DNA of 61,933 nucleotides, from assembly GCA_905612415.1 (NCBI GenBank), contig CAJQRW010000030.1, positions 1 to 61,933 on the forward strand. Direction: 5' to 3'. Under the pieces are notes generated by a model that was not told the DNA's origin, ran no database searches, and was given only the letters and a program-made list of their open reading frames with translations. Source of the stretch: an uncultured Pelagibacteraceae bacterium (GTDB lineage: Bacteria > Pseudomonadota > Alphaproteobacteria > Pelagibacterales > Pelagibacteraceae). Of the stretch, positions 39,507 through 48,372 are shown one piece after another (position 1 is the first letter of the stretch; every line of letters begins with the position of its first letter). Position numbers and translations under genes: made by a program.

Positions 39507-40649
39507 ATGAATTTTTTAAATAGCAGAACTGATGCTCTAAAAAAATTAGATGATTTTATAGAAAAAAACTTACTAGAATATACTAAATTAAGAAACTTTG
39601 ATTTTGGTACTCAGAATAGAAAAAATATTTCTGGTTTATCACCGTATGTGACTCACGGAGTAATTAACGAAATAGAAATTATAAATAAAGTTCTAAAAAA
39701 ACATTTATTCGTTAAAAGTGAAAAGTTTATACAAGAGGTTTTGTGGAGAATATATTGGAAAGGCTGGCTTGAACTAAGACCAGACGTTTGGGGTGATTAT
39801 TTAATCAACCTTAAAACGCACAGAGAAAAATATAAAACTGATAAAAATTATTTAAATGCAATTGAAGGAAATACTAACATCCAATGTTTTGATGACTGGG
39901 TAAAAGAATTAAAAGAAACAAATTATCTTCATAATCATGCAAGAATGTGGTTTGCTAGTATTTGGATTTTTACCCTAGATTTGCCTTGGGAGTTAGGGGC
40001 AGAATTTTTTTTAAAACATTTGTATGACGGAGATTCTGCATCAAATACTCTTGGTTGGAGATGGGTGGCTGGAATCCAAACACCAGGCAAACACTACCTT
40101 GCTTCTGGATGGAATATAAAAAAGTTTACTAATGATCGTTATGAAAAGATTAGACTTAATGAAAGTGCAAAACCCAAAGTTAGCAATAAAGTATATTCAA
40201 TATCAAAAAATGATTTTTCAAATTCGCAAGTCAATGACGTTAAAACTCTTTTAATATTTGACAATAACTTATCTTTTGAATTTTCTGATTTTAAAGACAT
40301 AAAATGCAATAAAATTCTTATAGTTAATAGTAATGAAAGTAGGGAGATTTCACTAAGTGATGGTGTGATTAAATTCAAAGAATCGCTGCTCCAAGATCAG
40401 TTAGAAAGATTAAAAAATCAATCGATAGATTGTGAAATAATTAAAATAGCAGATATAAAAAAATATAGTGCTGGTGTTTATGCTTTGTATCCATCGGTTG
40501 GAGAGAACTTGGATTTTATTAATTCAAATAAATTAAAAAATATTCAATTCCTTTATAGAAAAATTGATCAACTTTCTTGGCAATATTGTAATAAAGGTTT
40601 TTTTAATTTTAAAAACTATATTCCTAAAATTATCCAGAGCATTTCTTAG
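39507..40649 (+). CDS. Photolyase/cryptochrome-like protein: FAD-binding domain at N-terminus, Rossmann-like C-terminal domain
   Basis: SGLSPYVTHGVI, EVLWRIYWKGWLELRPDVW, NYLHNHARMWFASIW, GDSASNTLGWRWVAGIQTPGKHYLAS; then alternating beta/alpha segments TLLIFDNNL...KILIVNS... Confidence 0.85.
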   Translation: MNFLNSRTDALKKLDDFIEKNLLEYTKLRNFDFGTQNRKNISGLSPYVTHGVINEIEIINKVLKKHLFVKSEKFIQEVLWRIYWKGWLELRPDVWGDYLINLKTHREKYKTDKNYLNAIEGNTNIQCFDDWVKELKETNYLHNHARMWFASIWIFTLDLPWELGAEFFLKHLYDGDSASNTLGWRWVAGIQTPGKHYLASGWNIKKFTNDRYEKIRLNESAKPKVSNKVYSISKNDFSNSQVNDVKTLLIFDNNLSFEFSDFKDIKCNKILIVNSNESREISLSDGVIKFKESLLQDQLERLKNQSIDCEIIKIADIKKYSAGVYALYPSVGENLDFINSNKLKNIQFLYRKIDQLSWQYCNKGFFNFKNYIPKIIQSIS

Positions 40650-40752
40650 AGCAATACTTAACCTTATTCCAGTTTAGTTTCCATTTCTTTCGCCAAGCAA
40701 AAGACTTTTTGCAAGTAGAGCATATTTTTGATGGTAAATTTTGCTTCTTCAC
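40630..40752 (-). CDS. DUF2256-type small zinc-binding protein (40 aa, GTG start); not in ORF track
   Basis: Hand translation MKKQNLPSKICSTCKKSFAWRKKWKLNWNKVKYCSKKCSG*; CxxC...CxxxC; GTGA overlap with upstream gene. Confidence 0.88.
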   Translation of the reverse strand: MKKQNLPSKICSTCKKSFAWRKKWKLNWNKVKYCSKKCSG

Positions 40753-41099
40753 TTTAATTGATTTTTGTTTTTAATAAATAAAAAATAAGCAGCTACTTCA
40801 TAAAAATAATGAAAAATTAGAAACATAGGCTTAAAACTGAATATTTTTGAAAGTATTCGATATTTTGGGATTTTTGCCCAAATAATTAAAAAAGCTTTCG
40901 CCCCACCAATAACTTTTCCATTATCAATTACATGCAATCTTCTCAAAAGCTCTTTTTGCGATTTTGAAGTTAATGCTAAGGCATCATTGTTATTTGTAAT
41001 ATCTACCCACTCTAAAGAATTATCAGAAATTTTTTTGTAGTGATTAATCTCAAACCTACAAATGCTGCATGAATTGTTAAAAAAAACTTTAATTCCCAT
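40749..41099 (-). CDS. DUF393/DCC-family thiol-disulfide-like protein
   Basis: VFFNNSCSICRFEINHY, GGAKAFLIIWAKIPKYR. Confidence 0.85.
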   Translation of the reverse strand: MGIKVFFNNSCSICRFEINHYKKISDNSLEWVDITNNNDALALTSKSQKELLRRLHVIDNGKVIGGAKAFLIIWAKIPKYRILSKIFSFKPMFLIFHYFYEVAAYFLFIKNKNQLK

Positions 41100-42585
41100 A
41101 AGTATTTTCTTTAATAAATTTTTCTGCAGCTGGTAAAATTAAATTTTTTCTTTCTATTTTCATTTTATCAAATACTCTTACCATCATCGATAATCTAGGG
41201 TTTTTTAAAAAGAAAGTTCTATTTCTATTTATGAATCTCCAATATAATCCATCCATAATATTACACCATTCGCCTTTTTTAAAATCCATCATTTTAAGCA
41301 TGTAGCTCGAGCCACAAATATAAGGTTTTGTTGCAAATATTCCTCCATCACTAAATAATCCCATGCCATAGACATTTGGAACCATTACCCAATCAGAAGA
41401 ATCCACAAACATTTCCATAAACCATTTGTAAACATAATTTGGTTTGATCTCACACAAGTTCATTAGATTAGACAAAATCATTAATCTCTCAATATGGTGT
41501 GACCAACCATGTCTTAAAGCATTTTTAATTGCATAATCTAAGGGAGGCAATCCAGTGCTTCCATCATACCAAGAGGATTTCATTTTTCTTTTTTGTTTAA
41601 AAAAATTCTTAATTTCCATTTGTTTGCTGTAACCTTGATAAACACCTCTCATAAATTCACGCCATCCAATGATTTGCCTGACATAACCTTCTAGTGAATT
41701 AAGTTTAATATTATTTTTTGTATGAAAATCTAAAATTTTTTGAACAATAATTTCTGGTGTGATTAACCCCATGTTTATATAAGGACTTAATGCACTATGA
41801 AATAAAATATTATCTTTTTGAGATACAGCATCTTCATAATCACCGAATAAATTAGATTTTTCTTTAATAAAAAAGTTCAACAATTTGATTACGTCATCGT
41901 ATTCTGTCGCTAACCAAAAATTATTTGTACTTCCAGGGTGATCTTTAAAAAAATTTTCAATTATTGGCTTTAAATATTTTGTATGTTTTGTCTCAAGTAT
42001 TTTTGGATACTTTGGAGCTGAAATATTTTTAGGTAGTTTATTTCTGTTATCTTCATCAAAACTCCATTTGCCGCCGACAGGAGTTCCATTATCATTCATC
42101 AAAATACCTAATTTTTTTCTGGTTTCTTTATAAAAGGTTGCCATGAAAGGTTTTTTAGATTTTTCTAAATAATTTTTAAATTCTTTTCTTGAATTTAAGA
42201 ACATTGGGGTTTGAATGATATTCCATTTAATCTTAGATTTAGTAAAAAATCTTTTTAGTTTTTCTTCAAAAAATTTGTCCTCTACTTCAAAACTAGATAT
42301 TTCAGTGATTTTTTGTTTATTAATAATTTTTAAAATTTTATCAAAATAACTATTTTTAAAATCTTTATCCTCGATTTTTTTATACTCGATTTTATATTTA
42401 TTTTTCTTAAGAGTATCTGCGTAAGATCTCATCGCAGATAAGAATAGTAGTATTTTTTGCTTATGATGTTTTTGGAAAGTGCATAGCTCATAGTCTTCAG
42501 CCATGTAAAACAAATGATTTTTCTTAAACTGATTTAAATATTTTAAGGGAAAGAGTTGATTGCCAAGTATTAAAAATAAATTCAA
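41089..42585 (-). CDS. Cryptochrome/photolyase-related protein of the prokaryotic (6-4)/FeS-BCP type
   Basis: GYVRQIIGWREFMRGVY, HGWSHHIERLMILSNLM, SSDWVMVPNVYGMGLFSDGGIFATKPYICGSSYMLKM. Confidence 0.92.
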   Translation of the reverse strand: MNLFLILGNQLFPLKYLNQFKKNHLFYMAEDYELCTFQKHHKQKILLFLSAMRSYADTLKKNKYKIEYKKIEDKDFKNSYFDKILKIINKQKITEISSFEVEDKFFEEKLKRFFTKSKIKWNIIQTPMFLNSRKEFKNYLEKSKKPFMATFYKETRKKLGILMNDNGTPVGGKWSFDEDNRNKLPKNISAPKYPKILETKHTKYLKPIIENFFKDHPGSTNNFWLATEYDDVIKLLNFFIKEKSNLFGDYEDAVSQKDNILFHSALSPYINMGLITPEIIVQKILDFHTKNNIKLNSLEGYVRQIIGWREFMRGVYQGYSKQMEIKNFFKQKRKMKSSWYDGSTGLPPLDYAIKNALRHGWSHHIERLMILSNLMNLCEIKPNYVYKWFMEMFVDSSDWVMVPNVYGMGLFSDGGIFATKPYICGSSYMLKMMDFKKGEWCNIMDGLYWRFINRNRTFFLKNPRLSMMVRVFDKMKIERKNLILPAAEKFIKENTYGN

Positions 42586-42587
42586 AA

Positions 42588-43082
42588 TTAATATTTAATC
42601 TTAGCTATCATTCCTGTTTCATAATGTCCAGGAACATTACAAGCTGTTTCAAGTTTTGCCTCCGTATTAAATTTCCAAATTATTTCACCATCTTCATTTG
42701 GTTCTAATAAAATACTATTAGCATGTGAGTGGCTCATGGATTGGTCTTTTTTTGCCATTTCTTTCATTTTTTTCTTATCAATTTTATCAGCTAATAATAT
42801 TTCATTCTCGACTAACTTCACCATTTCTGTCTGATGTTTTAAGTGCATTTCTTTAGTTGCAATATTAAATTCATGAACAAACTCACCAAAATTATATACT
42901 TTAAATTTTATTGTTTCCCCTTTTTTTATTTTAATTTCATTAGATTCATAAAAATTATCATACATTTTAACTTCAATAACTCTATCTACTTCTGAAAGTT
43001 TTCCTTTTTCACCAATCATGCTCATTGATGCGGCTAGAGATATGTTGGGTATTAATATAAATAATAAAATAAACTTTTTCAT
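42588..43082 (-). CDS. Cupredoxin-like copper-binding periplasmic protein
   Basis: Signal peptide; IKKGETIKFKVYNFGEFVHEFNI; C-terminal TACNVPGHYETGM type-1 Cu motif. Confidence 0.85.
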   Translation of the reverse strand: MKKFILLFILIPNISLAASMSMIGEKGKLSEVDRVIEVKMYDNFYESNEIKIKKGETIKFKVYNFGEFVHEFNIATKEMHLKHQTEMVKLVENEILLADKIDKKKMKEMAKKDQSMSHSHANSILLEPNEDGEIIWKFNTEAKLETACNVPGHYETGMIAKIKY

Positions 43083-43083
43083 T

Positions 43084-44106
43084 TTAGACTAGCCCGAGTC
43101 TAATAGCAGATTTTGCAGCTTCCTCTACACATCCTTTTGCTGGTTTAAATTTAAATCCCAGTAGGTCTTCTGCATAAGAAGGATCCGTTTGCATTTCAAT
43201 TCCTAAATCAGGCACCATCACTTTTGCACTTGTGTCTAGGTGACTAATTATTTTTACTAAAAAGTTAGGCAATTCTTTTTTTGGAAGTTTTTTTGCATAA
43301 TCAGGAAGTGCTTCTGCCATGATTTTAGAAAGTTCAATCATTTTTTTTACTTCAGATCCAACAATTAAACGTCTTCCTCCTACATTAGGTCTTGTTAAAG
43401 ATAACACATGAGCTTTTGCTATATCTTTCACATCAGAAATTAAAACACCCCAATTTGGTGCGCCGGGATATTTTCCTTGAAGAAACAGCTTTATATAACT
43501 AATAGAAGTTTTTTCTTTTTTATCTAAAGCGTCTCCAAAAACTCCTCCTGGGCAAATACAAGTTAATTTATCTTTTAACCCTTTGCTTTCCATAAAATCC
43601 CATGCAGCTCTTTCTGCTTTTGTCTTTGAAACAAAATAATCATTGCATCCGCTCCAATTAACATCACTCCAATCGTTTTCTCCGAAAGTATATGGGTTTG
43701 TTCTATTTGGTTTTCTAAACATCGCAACTATTGAAGAGGTAAGGACTATACGATCTACACCAGCGTTCACCCCGGCATTTAAAACTCTTAAAGTTCCATC
43801 TTTGGCCGCTGGAACTAAAGATTCTCTATTTCTTGAAGTTTTTAAGGGAAATGGAGAGGCTACATGCATTATATACTTACAGCCCCTAGCTGCTGAATCC
43901 CATCCAGTGTCATTTAAAAGGTCTAATTCTACAAAAGAAAGCTTTTCGAGAGGTGCATTTTGAGAAGTTAGGGTTTGTTTCGTTTGTTCGATCAAATCCT
44001 TATTCCGAATAGTTCCTAAAACCTCATAGCCAGAATTTAATAATTCTATAGCTACATGTTTTGCTATCCATCCACTTACTCCAGTTAGTAAAACTTTTTC
44101 ACTCAT
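43084..44106 (-). CDS. NAD-dependent epimerase/dehydratase (dihydroflavonol-4-reductase-like SDR); start at MSEKVLLTG
   Basis: VLLTGVSGWIAKHVAIELL; YFVSKTKAERAAWDF. Confidence 0.88.
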   Translation of the reverse strand: MSEKVLLTGVSGWIAKHVAIELLNSGYEVLGTIRNKDLIEQTKQTLTSQNAPLEKLSFVELDLLNDTGWDSAARGCKYIMHVASPFPLKTSRNRESLVPAAKDGTLRVLNAGVNAGVDRIVLTSSIVAMFRKPNRTNPYTFGENDWSDVNWSGCNDYFVSKTKAERAAWDFMESKGLKDKLTCICPGGVFGDALDKKEKTSISYIKLFLQGKYPGAPNWGVLISDVKDIAKAHVLSLTRPNVGGRRLIVGSEVKKMIELSKIMAEALPDYAKKLPKKELPNFLVKIISHLDTSAKVMVPDLGIEMQTDPSYAEDLLGFKFKPAKGCVEEAAKSAIRLGLV

Positions 44107-44224
44107 TTGACTTCCAAAATATCTTTTTTTTAAATAAAAGCTAGTGCGACAAAATAATTTTTGTTTAATATTTTTGTAACAAATTGAACACACTTTGAAC
44201 AAAGTTAAACACTAAATAGCTAGC

Positions 44225-44272
44225 ATGTTCCCATACACTAATGAAGAAAATGACTGGATTAATAAAAAATGA
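44225..44272 (+). CDS. Micro-ORF 1 (15 aa)
   Basis: Hand translation MFPYTNEENDWINKK*; ATGA overlap with next micro-ORF. Confidence 0.3.
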   Translation: MFPYTNEENDWINKK

Positions 44273-44340
44273 AAAAAATATCTTTATTCGCTTGGACTAT
44301 AACTTTAATGTTTGTAACAACATCTGTAATTTTAGCATAA
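44269..44340 (+). CDS. Micro-ORF 2 (23 aa, single hydrophobic segment)
   Basis: Hand translation MKKISLFAWTITLMFVTTSVILA*. Confidence 0.4.
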   Translation: MKKISLFAWTITLMFVTTSVILA

Positions 44341-44346
44341 TTTAAA

Positions 44347-44424
44347 ATGAGACTTATATACTTTTACACATTTATTATTTTTTACTGGACTATAATGATT
44401 GTTGGGCCTTTAACTCAAATTTAG
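44347..44424 (+). CDS. Micro-ORF 3 (25 aa, single hydrophobic segment)
   Basis: Hand translation MRLIYFYTFIIFYWTIMIVGPLTQI*. Confidence 0.4.
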   Translation: MRLIYFYTFIIFYWTIMIVGPLTQI

Positions 44425-44443
44425 TTTATTTTACCCTAAGAGC

Positions 44444-45289
44444 CTAATTTACTTGAGCTTTTTTAAAGCATTCAACAGTATTATTGAGCAAGCAAGCAAT
44501 TGTCATTGGTCCAACTCCACCTGGTACTGGTGTAATAGCTTTAGCGACTTTAGAAACCTCTTCGTAATCAACGTCACCTACTAATCCTGAATCTGTCTTA
44601 TTAATCCCCACATCAATAACGATGGCGCCTTTTTTTACCCAATCGCCTTTAACTAATTTTGGGATTCCTACTGCAGCAATAATTATATCAGCTCTAAGAC
44701 ACTCTGCTTTTAAATCTTTTGTTCTTGAATGAGTAATAGTTACAGTACAATTTTCTTTCAAAAGTAATTGAGTCATTGGCTTTCCATTTAGGTTAGATCT
44801 ACCTATGACCACAGCATGCTTTCCACTTAAATCCTTTTCAACTTGTTTAATTAATAAACTGCAGCCAAGAGGTGTGCATGGAATACTGCTGTCATAACCT
44901 GAAGATAAATTTCCCACATTCATGGGGTGAAAACCATCTACATCTTTTCCGTGCGCTATAGTTTCTATAACTTTTCTTTTATTAATATGCTTGGGAAGAG
45001 GTAATTGAACTAATATGCCTGAAACTTTTTGATCGTTATTGAGTTCTTTAATTTTTTCTAACAACACTTTTTCCTCTAGGTCCGCTGGATATCTAATAAC
45101 TTCAGAGTTTATACCTACCTCAATTGCAGATTTCTCTTTATTTCTAACGTAAATTTTACTTGGTGCATCTTCTCCAACTAAAATTACTGTTAATCCTGGA
45201 ACATTATTATGTTTAGACTTTAATTCATCCACTTTTTTCTTTAGTTGGCTTCTTAATTCAGCTGCTGCTTTTTTTCCATCAATTATCAT
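44444..45289 (-). CDS. folD: Bifunctional methylenetetrahydrofolate dehydrogenase/cyclohydrolase
   Basis: MIIDGKKAAAELR start; VILVGEDAPSKIYVRNKEK, DVDGFHP, IPCTPLGC, GRSNLNGKPM, PVPGGVGPMT. Confidence 0.97.
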   Translation of the reverse strand: MIIDGKKAAAELRSQLKKKVDELKSKHNNVPGLTVILVGEDAPSKIYVRNKEKSAIEVGINSEVIRYPADLEEKVLLEKIKELNNDQKVSGILVQLPLPKHINKRKVIETIAHGKDVDGFHPMNVGNLSSGYDSSIPCTPLGCSLLIKQVEKDLSGKHAVVIGRSNLNGKPMTQLLLKENCTVTITHSRTKDLKAECLRADIIIAAVGIPKLVKGDWVKKGAIVIDVGINKTDSGLVGDVDYEEVSKVAKAITPVPGGVGPMTIACLLNNTVECFKKAQVN

Positions 45290-45290
45290 A

Positions 45291-45581
45291 TTAAAATAAA
45301 CTTGGAGCAAAAATTTCAAAAACTAAATTTCTAAGAAACATCATACCTAAAATCAATATAATAGGTGAAATATCAACAGAACCAAAGGTTGGAACAAATC
45401 TTCTTATTTTATTTAAGATAGGGTCTGTTAATTTATAAGTAGTATCGAGAACAGAAAAAACAAATCTATTTTGAGTATTAAGAATATTAAAAGCCACTAA
45501 CCAGCTAAGCAAGGCATTAATAATAATAACCCAAAGATAAATTGTTATAAGACTATCTAATAAAATAAAAATAGATTTCAC
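45291..45581 (-). CDS. YggT family membrane protein
   Basis: 96-aa 2-TM; TDPILNKIRRFVPTFGSVDISPIILIL. Confidence 0.93.
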   Translation of the reverse strand: MKSIFILLDSLITIYLWVIIINALLSWLVAFNILNTQNRFVFSVLDTTYKLTDPILNKIRRFVPTFGSVDISPIILILGMMFLRNLVFEIFAPSLF

Positions 45582-46669
45582 TTTTTCTCCACATAAATTG
45601 ATTGACTTGGAAATGCAAAAGAAGCATTATTTTTTTCTACGATTTCTTTTATAGCAAGCGCTAACCGTTCTTTAACTTTTAACCATTCGCTCCAATCATC
45701 GGTTACTGTAAAACATCTAACGTACATATCAATAGAGCTATCCGAAAATTTATCAACTCTGACAGCATGTTCTGTAGTATCGCTAATTTTATAATCTTTA
45801 CTTGAACTAATATATTTTTCTATCTCGTCTCTAATTTTTTTAAGTTGTTCAATAGTAGTGTTATATTGCAATGTTATTATCCAGCTGATCCTCCAATTGG
45901 TCGTAGCACTTACATTAATGACAGCGTTTTCTGCAAATTGAAAATTTGGAATGATTGCAAGGGATTTATCGAATTTTCTTACAGCTGTAGATCTAAATCC
46001 AATATTTTCAACTATCCCTTCAATAACATTTTCTACAATAATCCACTCACCTATTTTAAATCTTTTTTCTACCAGTACTAAAATTCCTGAAATCAAATTT
46101 TTAAATAAATCCTGAGCTCCTAATGCGACCGCAACACCAAGCAAACCTAATCCTGCAATAATTGGTCCTATTTTAATACCCCACAATTCTAAGACCGCTG
46201 CCGCACCTAAGATAAAAATAAGTATTTTTAAAGCTTTAATTATCCAGCCAATAAGTTCTCTTGATAAAATTTCTTCTAGTCCACCCAAAAGATAAGAAAC
46301 TGGTTGAATGAACTGGTGCATTAACCAAAAAATTAAAATTGTAATGAGCGTTTTATTTACATTAGCAATAAATGCTTGGGCCTCTGGGCTAAACTCTAAA
46401 TAATAACTAGCGATAAAAAAACCTATAACGATAGGAAGGAAACGAGCTGGACCTTCCATTGCTTCAACAAAAGAATCATCAAGCTTGTTAGTGGTTTTTT
46501 TTGCTATTTTTTTTAAACGTTTAATTATAACTTTACTTATGAATCCTCTAAAAAGTAAAAAGATTAAAAAAATTCCTAAACCAATCATGATTTGGAATAT
46601 ATCTACTCCCAAAATTCCCTTTTTCCATACTTCAAGAAACAAAGATGAAAAATTTTCAAATATATTCAT
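45578..46669 (-). CDS. Mechanosensitive ion channel (MscS family)
   Basis: LGLLGVAVALGAQDLFKNLISGILVLVEKRFKIGEWI. Confidence 0.94.
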   Translation of the reverse strand: MNIFENFSSLFLEVWKKGILGVDIFQIMIGLGIFLIFLLFRGFISKVIIKRLKKIAKKTTNKLDDSFVEAMEGPARFLPIVIGFFIASYYLEFSPEAQAFIANVNKTLITILIFWLMHQFIQPVSYLLGGLEEILSRELIGWIIKALKILIFILGAAAVLELWGIKIGPIIAGLGLLGVAVALGAQDLFKNLISGILVLVEKRFKIGEWIIVENVIEGIVENIGFRSTAVRKFDKSLAIIPNFQFAENAVINVSATTNWRISWIITLQYNTTIEQLKKIRDEIEKYISSSKDYKISDTTEHAVRVDKFSDSSIDMYVRCFTVTDDWSEWLKVKERLALAIKEIVEKNNASFAFPSQSIYVEKK

Positions 46670-46671
46670 AA

Positions 46672-47373
46672 TTATTTAATTTTATTTAGTAAAAATTCTT
46701 CTTCCCCAGGAGTAAAAATAAATACTTTTTTCCATTTAATCTCTTTTAATACTAAAAATACTTTCTCGCTTATACACATAAGATTAGAATGAGTCACTAT
46801 GTTTAAAAGCGAATATTTATTTATGAGATTAAATAAATTTTTTGCACTTTTGGTGGAATAAATAAAAAAAACGTCTGGAGGATTTTTTTTGACAAAATCT
46901 AATGTCTGGGCATCTATTTGTTCTACTGGAAGTGAAGTATAATTTGAAACTCTATCAACTGCATATCCCGCTTTAATTAAATCAATGTCTAGGTCTTTTG
47001 AAATAAATTCACTACTCAAATAAAGTATTTTTTCTGATCTATTTTCTAAAGTTCTTTTAATTAATTCAATAAGTGCATCTACAGTACCTTCAGATGAAAA
47101 AGTATTTGTAAAGCCAGCTTGCTTTGCTGTGTGCTCAGTTGCGCTTCCTACACAGAAGCATTTAATTTTAGAATTAAACTTGTCTACATTCATATACTTT
47201 ATTGCATTTGAACTAGTAAAAATTAAAGCTTTATAATTTTGTAAATTTATTTTCTTTGTTTCTAATTTTTCAATTTTAATTACCGGAAGGTGAGTTACGG
47301 AATGCTCCAACTTTATTAAATTATTAATAAGATTAGATGAATCTTCTTTAGGTCGCGTAATAATAATATGCAC
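46672..47373 (-). CDS. hemD: Uroporphyrinogen-III synthase
   Basis: IITRPKEDS, ALIFTSSNAIKYM, CVGSATEHTAKQAG; adjacent hemC. Confidence 0.9.
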   Translation of the reverse strand: MHIIITRPKEDSSNLINNLIKLEHSVTHLPVIKIEKLETKKINLQNYKALIFTSSNAIKYMNVDKFNSKIKCFCVGSATEHTAKQAGFTNTFSSEGTVDALIELIKRTLENRSEKILYLSSEFISKDLDIDLIKAGYAVDRVSNYTSLPVEQIDAQTLDFVKKNPPDVFFIYSTKSAKNLFNLINKYSLLNIVTHSNLMCISEKVFLVLKEIKWKKVFIFTPGEEEFLLNKIK

Positions 47374-47376
47374 TTT

Positions 47377-48312
47377 TTAATTTCCTTGTTTTGTAAAATC
47401 TGATCCAGCTTTTTTTAATAAATCCCTACCAACTTTATAACCTATTTCTTTAGCTTCTTTAAAATTTCCTGAACTTTGAGATTCAAATTTTTTTTTTCCA
47501 TCGTTCGAAAATAGTTCGCTTTTTAAATATATTATTTCATTTGATATTTTTGCTAAACCTCCAATAGCTGTATCGCAGTCTCCGCTTATTGCTTCGAGAA
47601 GAGAGCGTTCTGCTTGTGCACAAAAATATGTTTCTTTATGATTTATATCTTTTATAATATTTAAAGTTTTTTGATCATCTTGTTTGCATTGTAATGCAAT
47701 CACTCCCTGGCCAATTGCTGGTAACATTTGTTCTATTGTAAAAATTTCTTTAACTTCATTTTCTAAATTCAACATTTGGATTCCAGCTAAGGATAATACA
47801 ATAGCATCAAATTCTTTATCTTTTAATTTCTTAATCCTTGTATCAATATTTCCTCTCATTGGAAAAATTTTGAAATCGTTTCGTAATAAATTTAATTGAG
47901 CATGCCTCCTAAATGAACTTGTTCCAATTTTAGATTGCGGTTTAAGATCATTAAAAGATTTGCTTGAATAACTTAAAAATGCATCTCTTGGATCATTTCT
48001 TTTTACAAGGGCATTAACACATAATCCTTCCGTCATTATTGTGGGCAAGTCTTTTAAAGAATGTACGGCTAAATTAATTTTTGAATCTAATAATTCATCT
48101 TCTATTTGTTTGCAAAAAACTCCTTTACCTCCAATATCTGATATTCTTTTATTTTGAAATATATCACCTGCTGTCTTTATTATTTTAATCTCTATTAAAT
48201 TTTCGTCAAATTGCGAGTTAAATTTTATTAACAAATTCTTTACGTGTCTTGAGTAGGCTAAAGAAAGCTTACTACCACGAGATCCTATTATAAATTTTTT
48301 CTTGTCTGTCAT
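47377..48312 (-). CDS. hemC: Hydroxymethylbilane synthase
   Basis: IIGSRGSKLSLAYS, VHSLKDLPT, GTSSFRR, MRGNIDTRIKKL, SGDCDTAIGG. Confidence 0.97.
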   Translation of the reverse strand: MTDKKKFIIGSRGSKLSLAYSRHVKNLLIKFNSQFDENLIEIKIIKTAGDIFQNKRISDIGGKGVFCKQIEDELLDSKINLAVHSLKDLPTIMTEGLCVNALVKRNDPRDAFLSYSSKSFNDLKPQSKIGTSSFRRHAQLNLLRNDFKIFPMRGNIDTRIKKLKDKEFDAIVLSLAGIQMLNLENEVKEIFTIEQMLPAIGQGVIALQCKQDDQKTLNIIKDINHKETYFCAQAERSLLEAISGDCDTAIGGLAKISNEIIYLKSELFSNDGKKKFESQSSGNFKEAKEIGYKVGRDLLKKAGSDFTKQGN

Positions 48313-48372
48313 TATTATTAAAAATTACTTATGTTATATTATTATTTTATATTTATAGACAGATAAACACGT

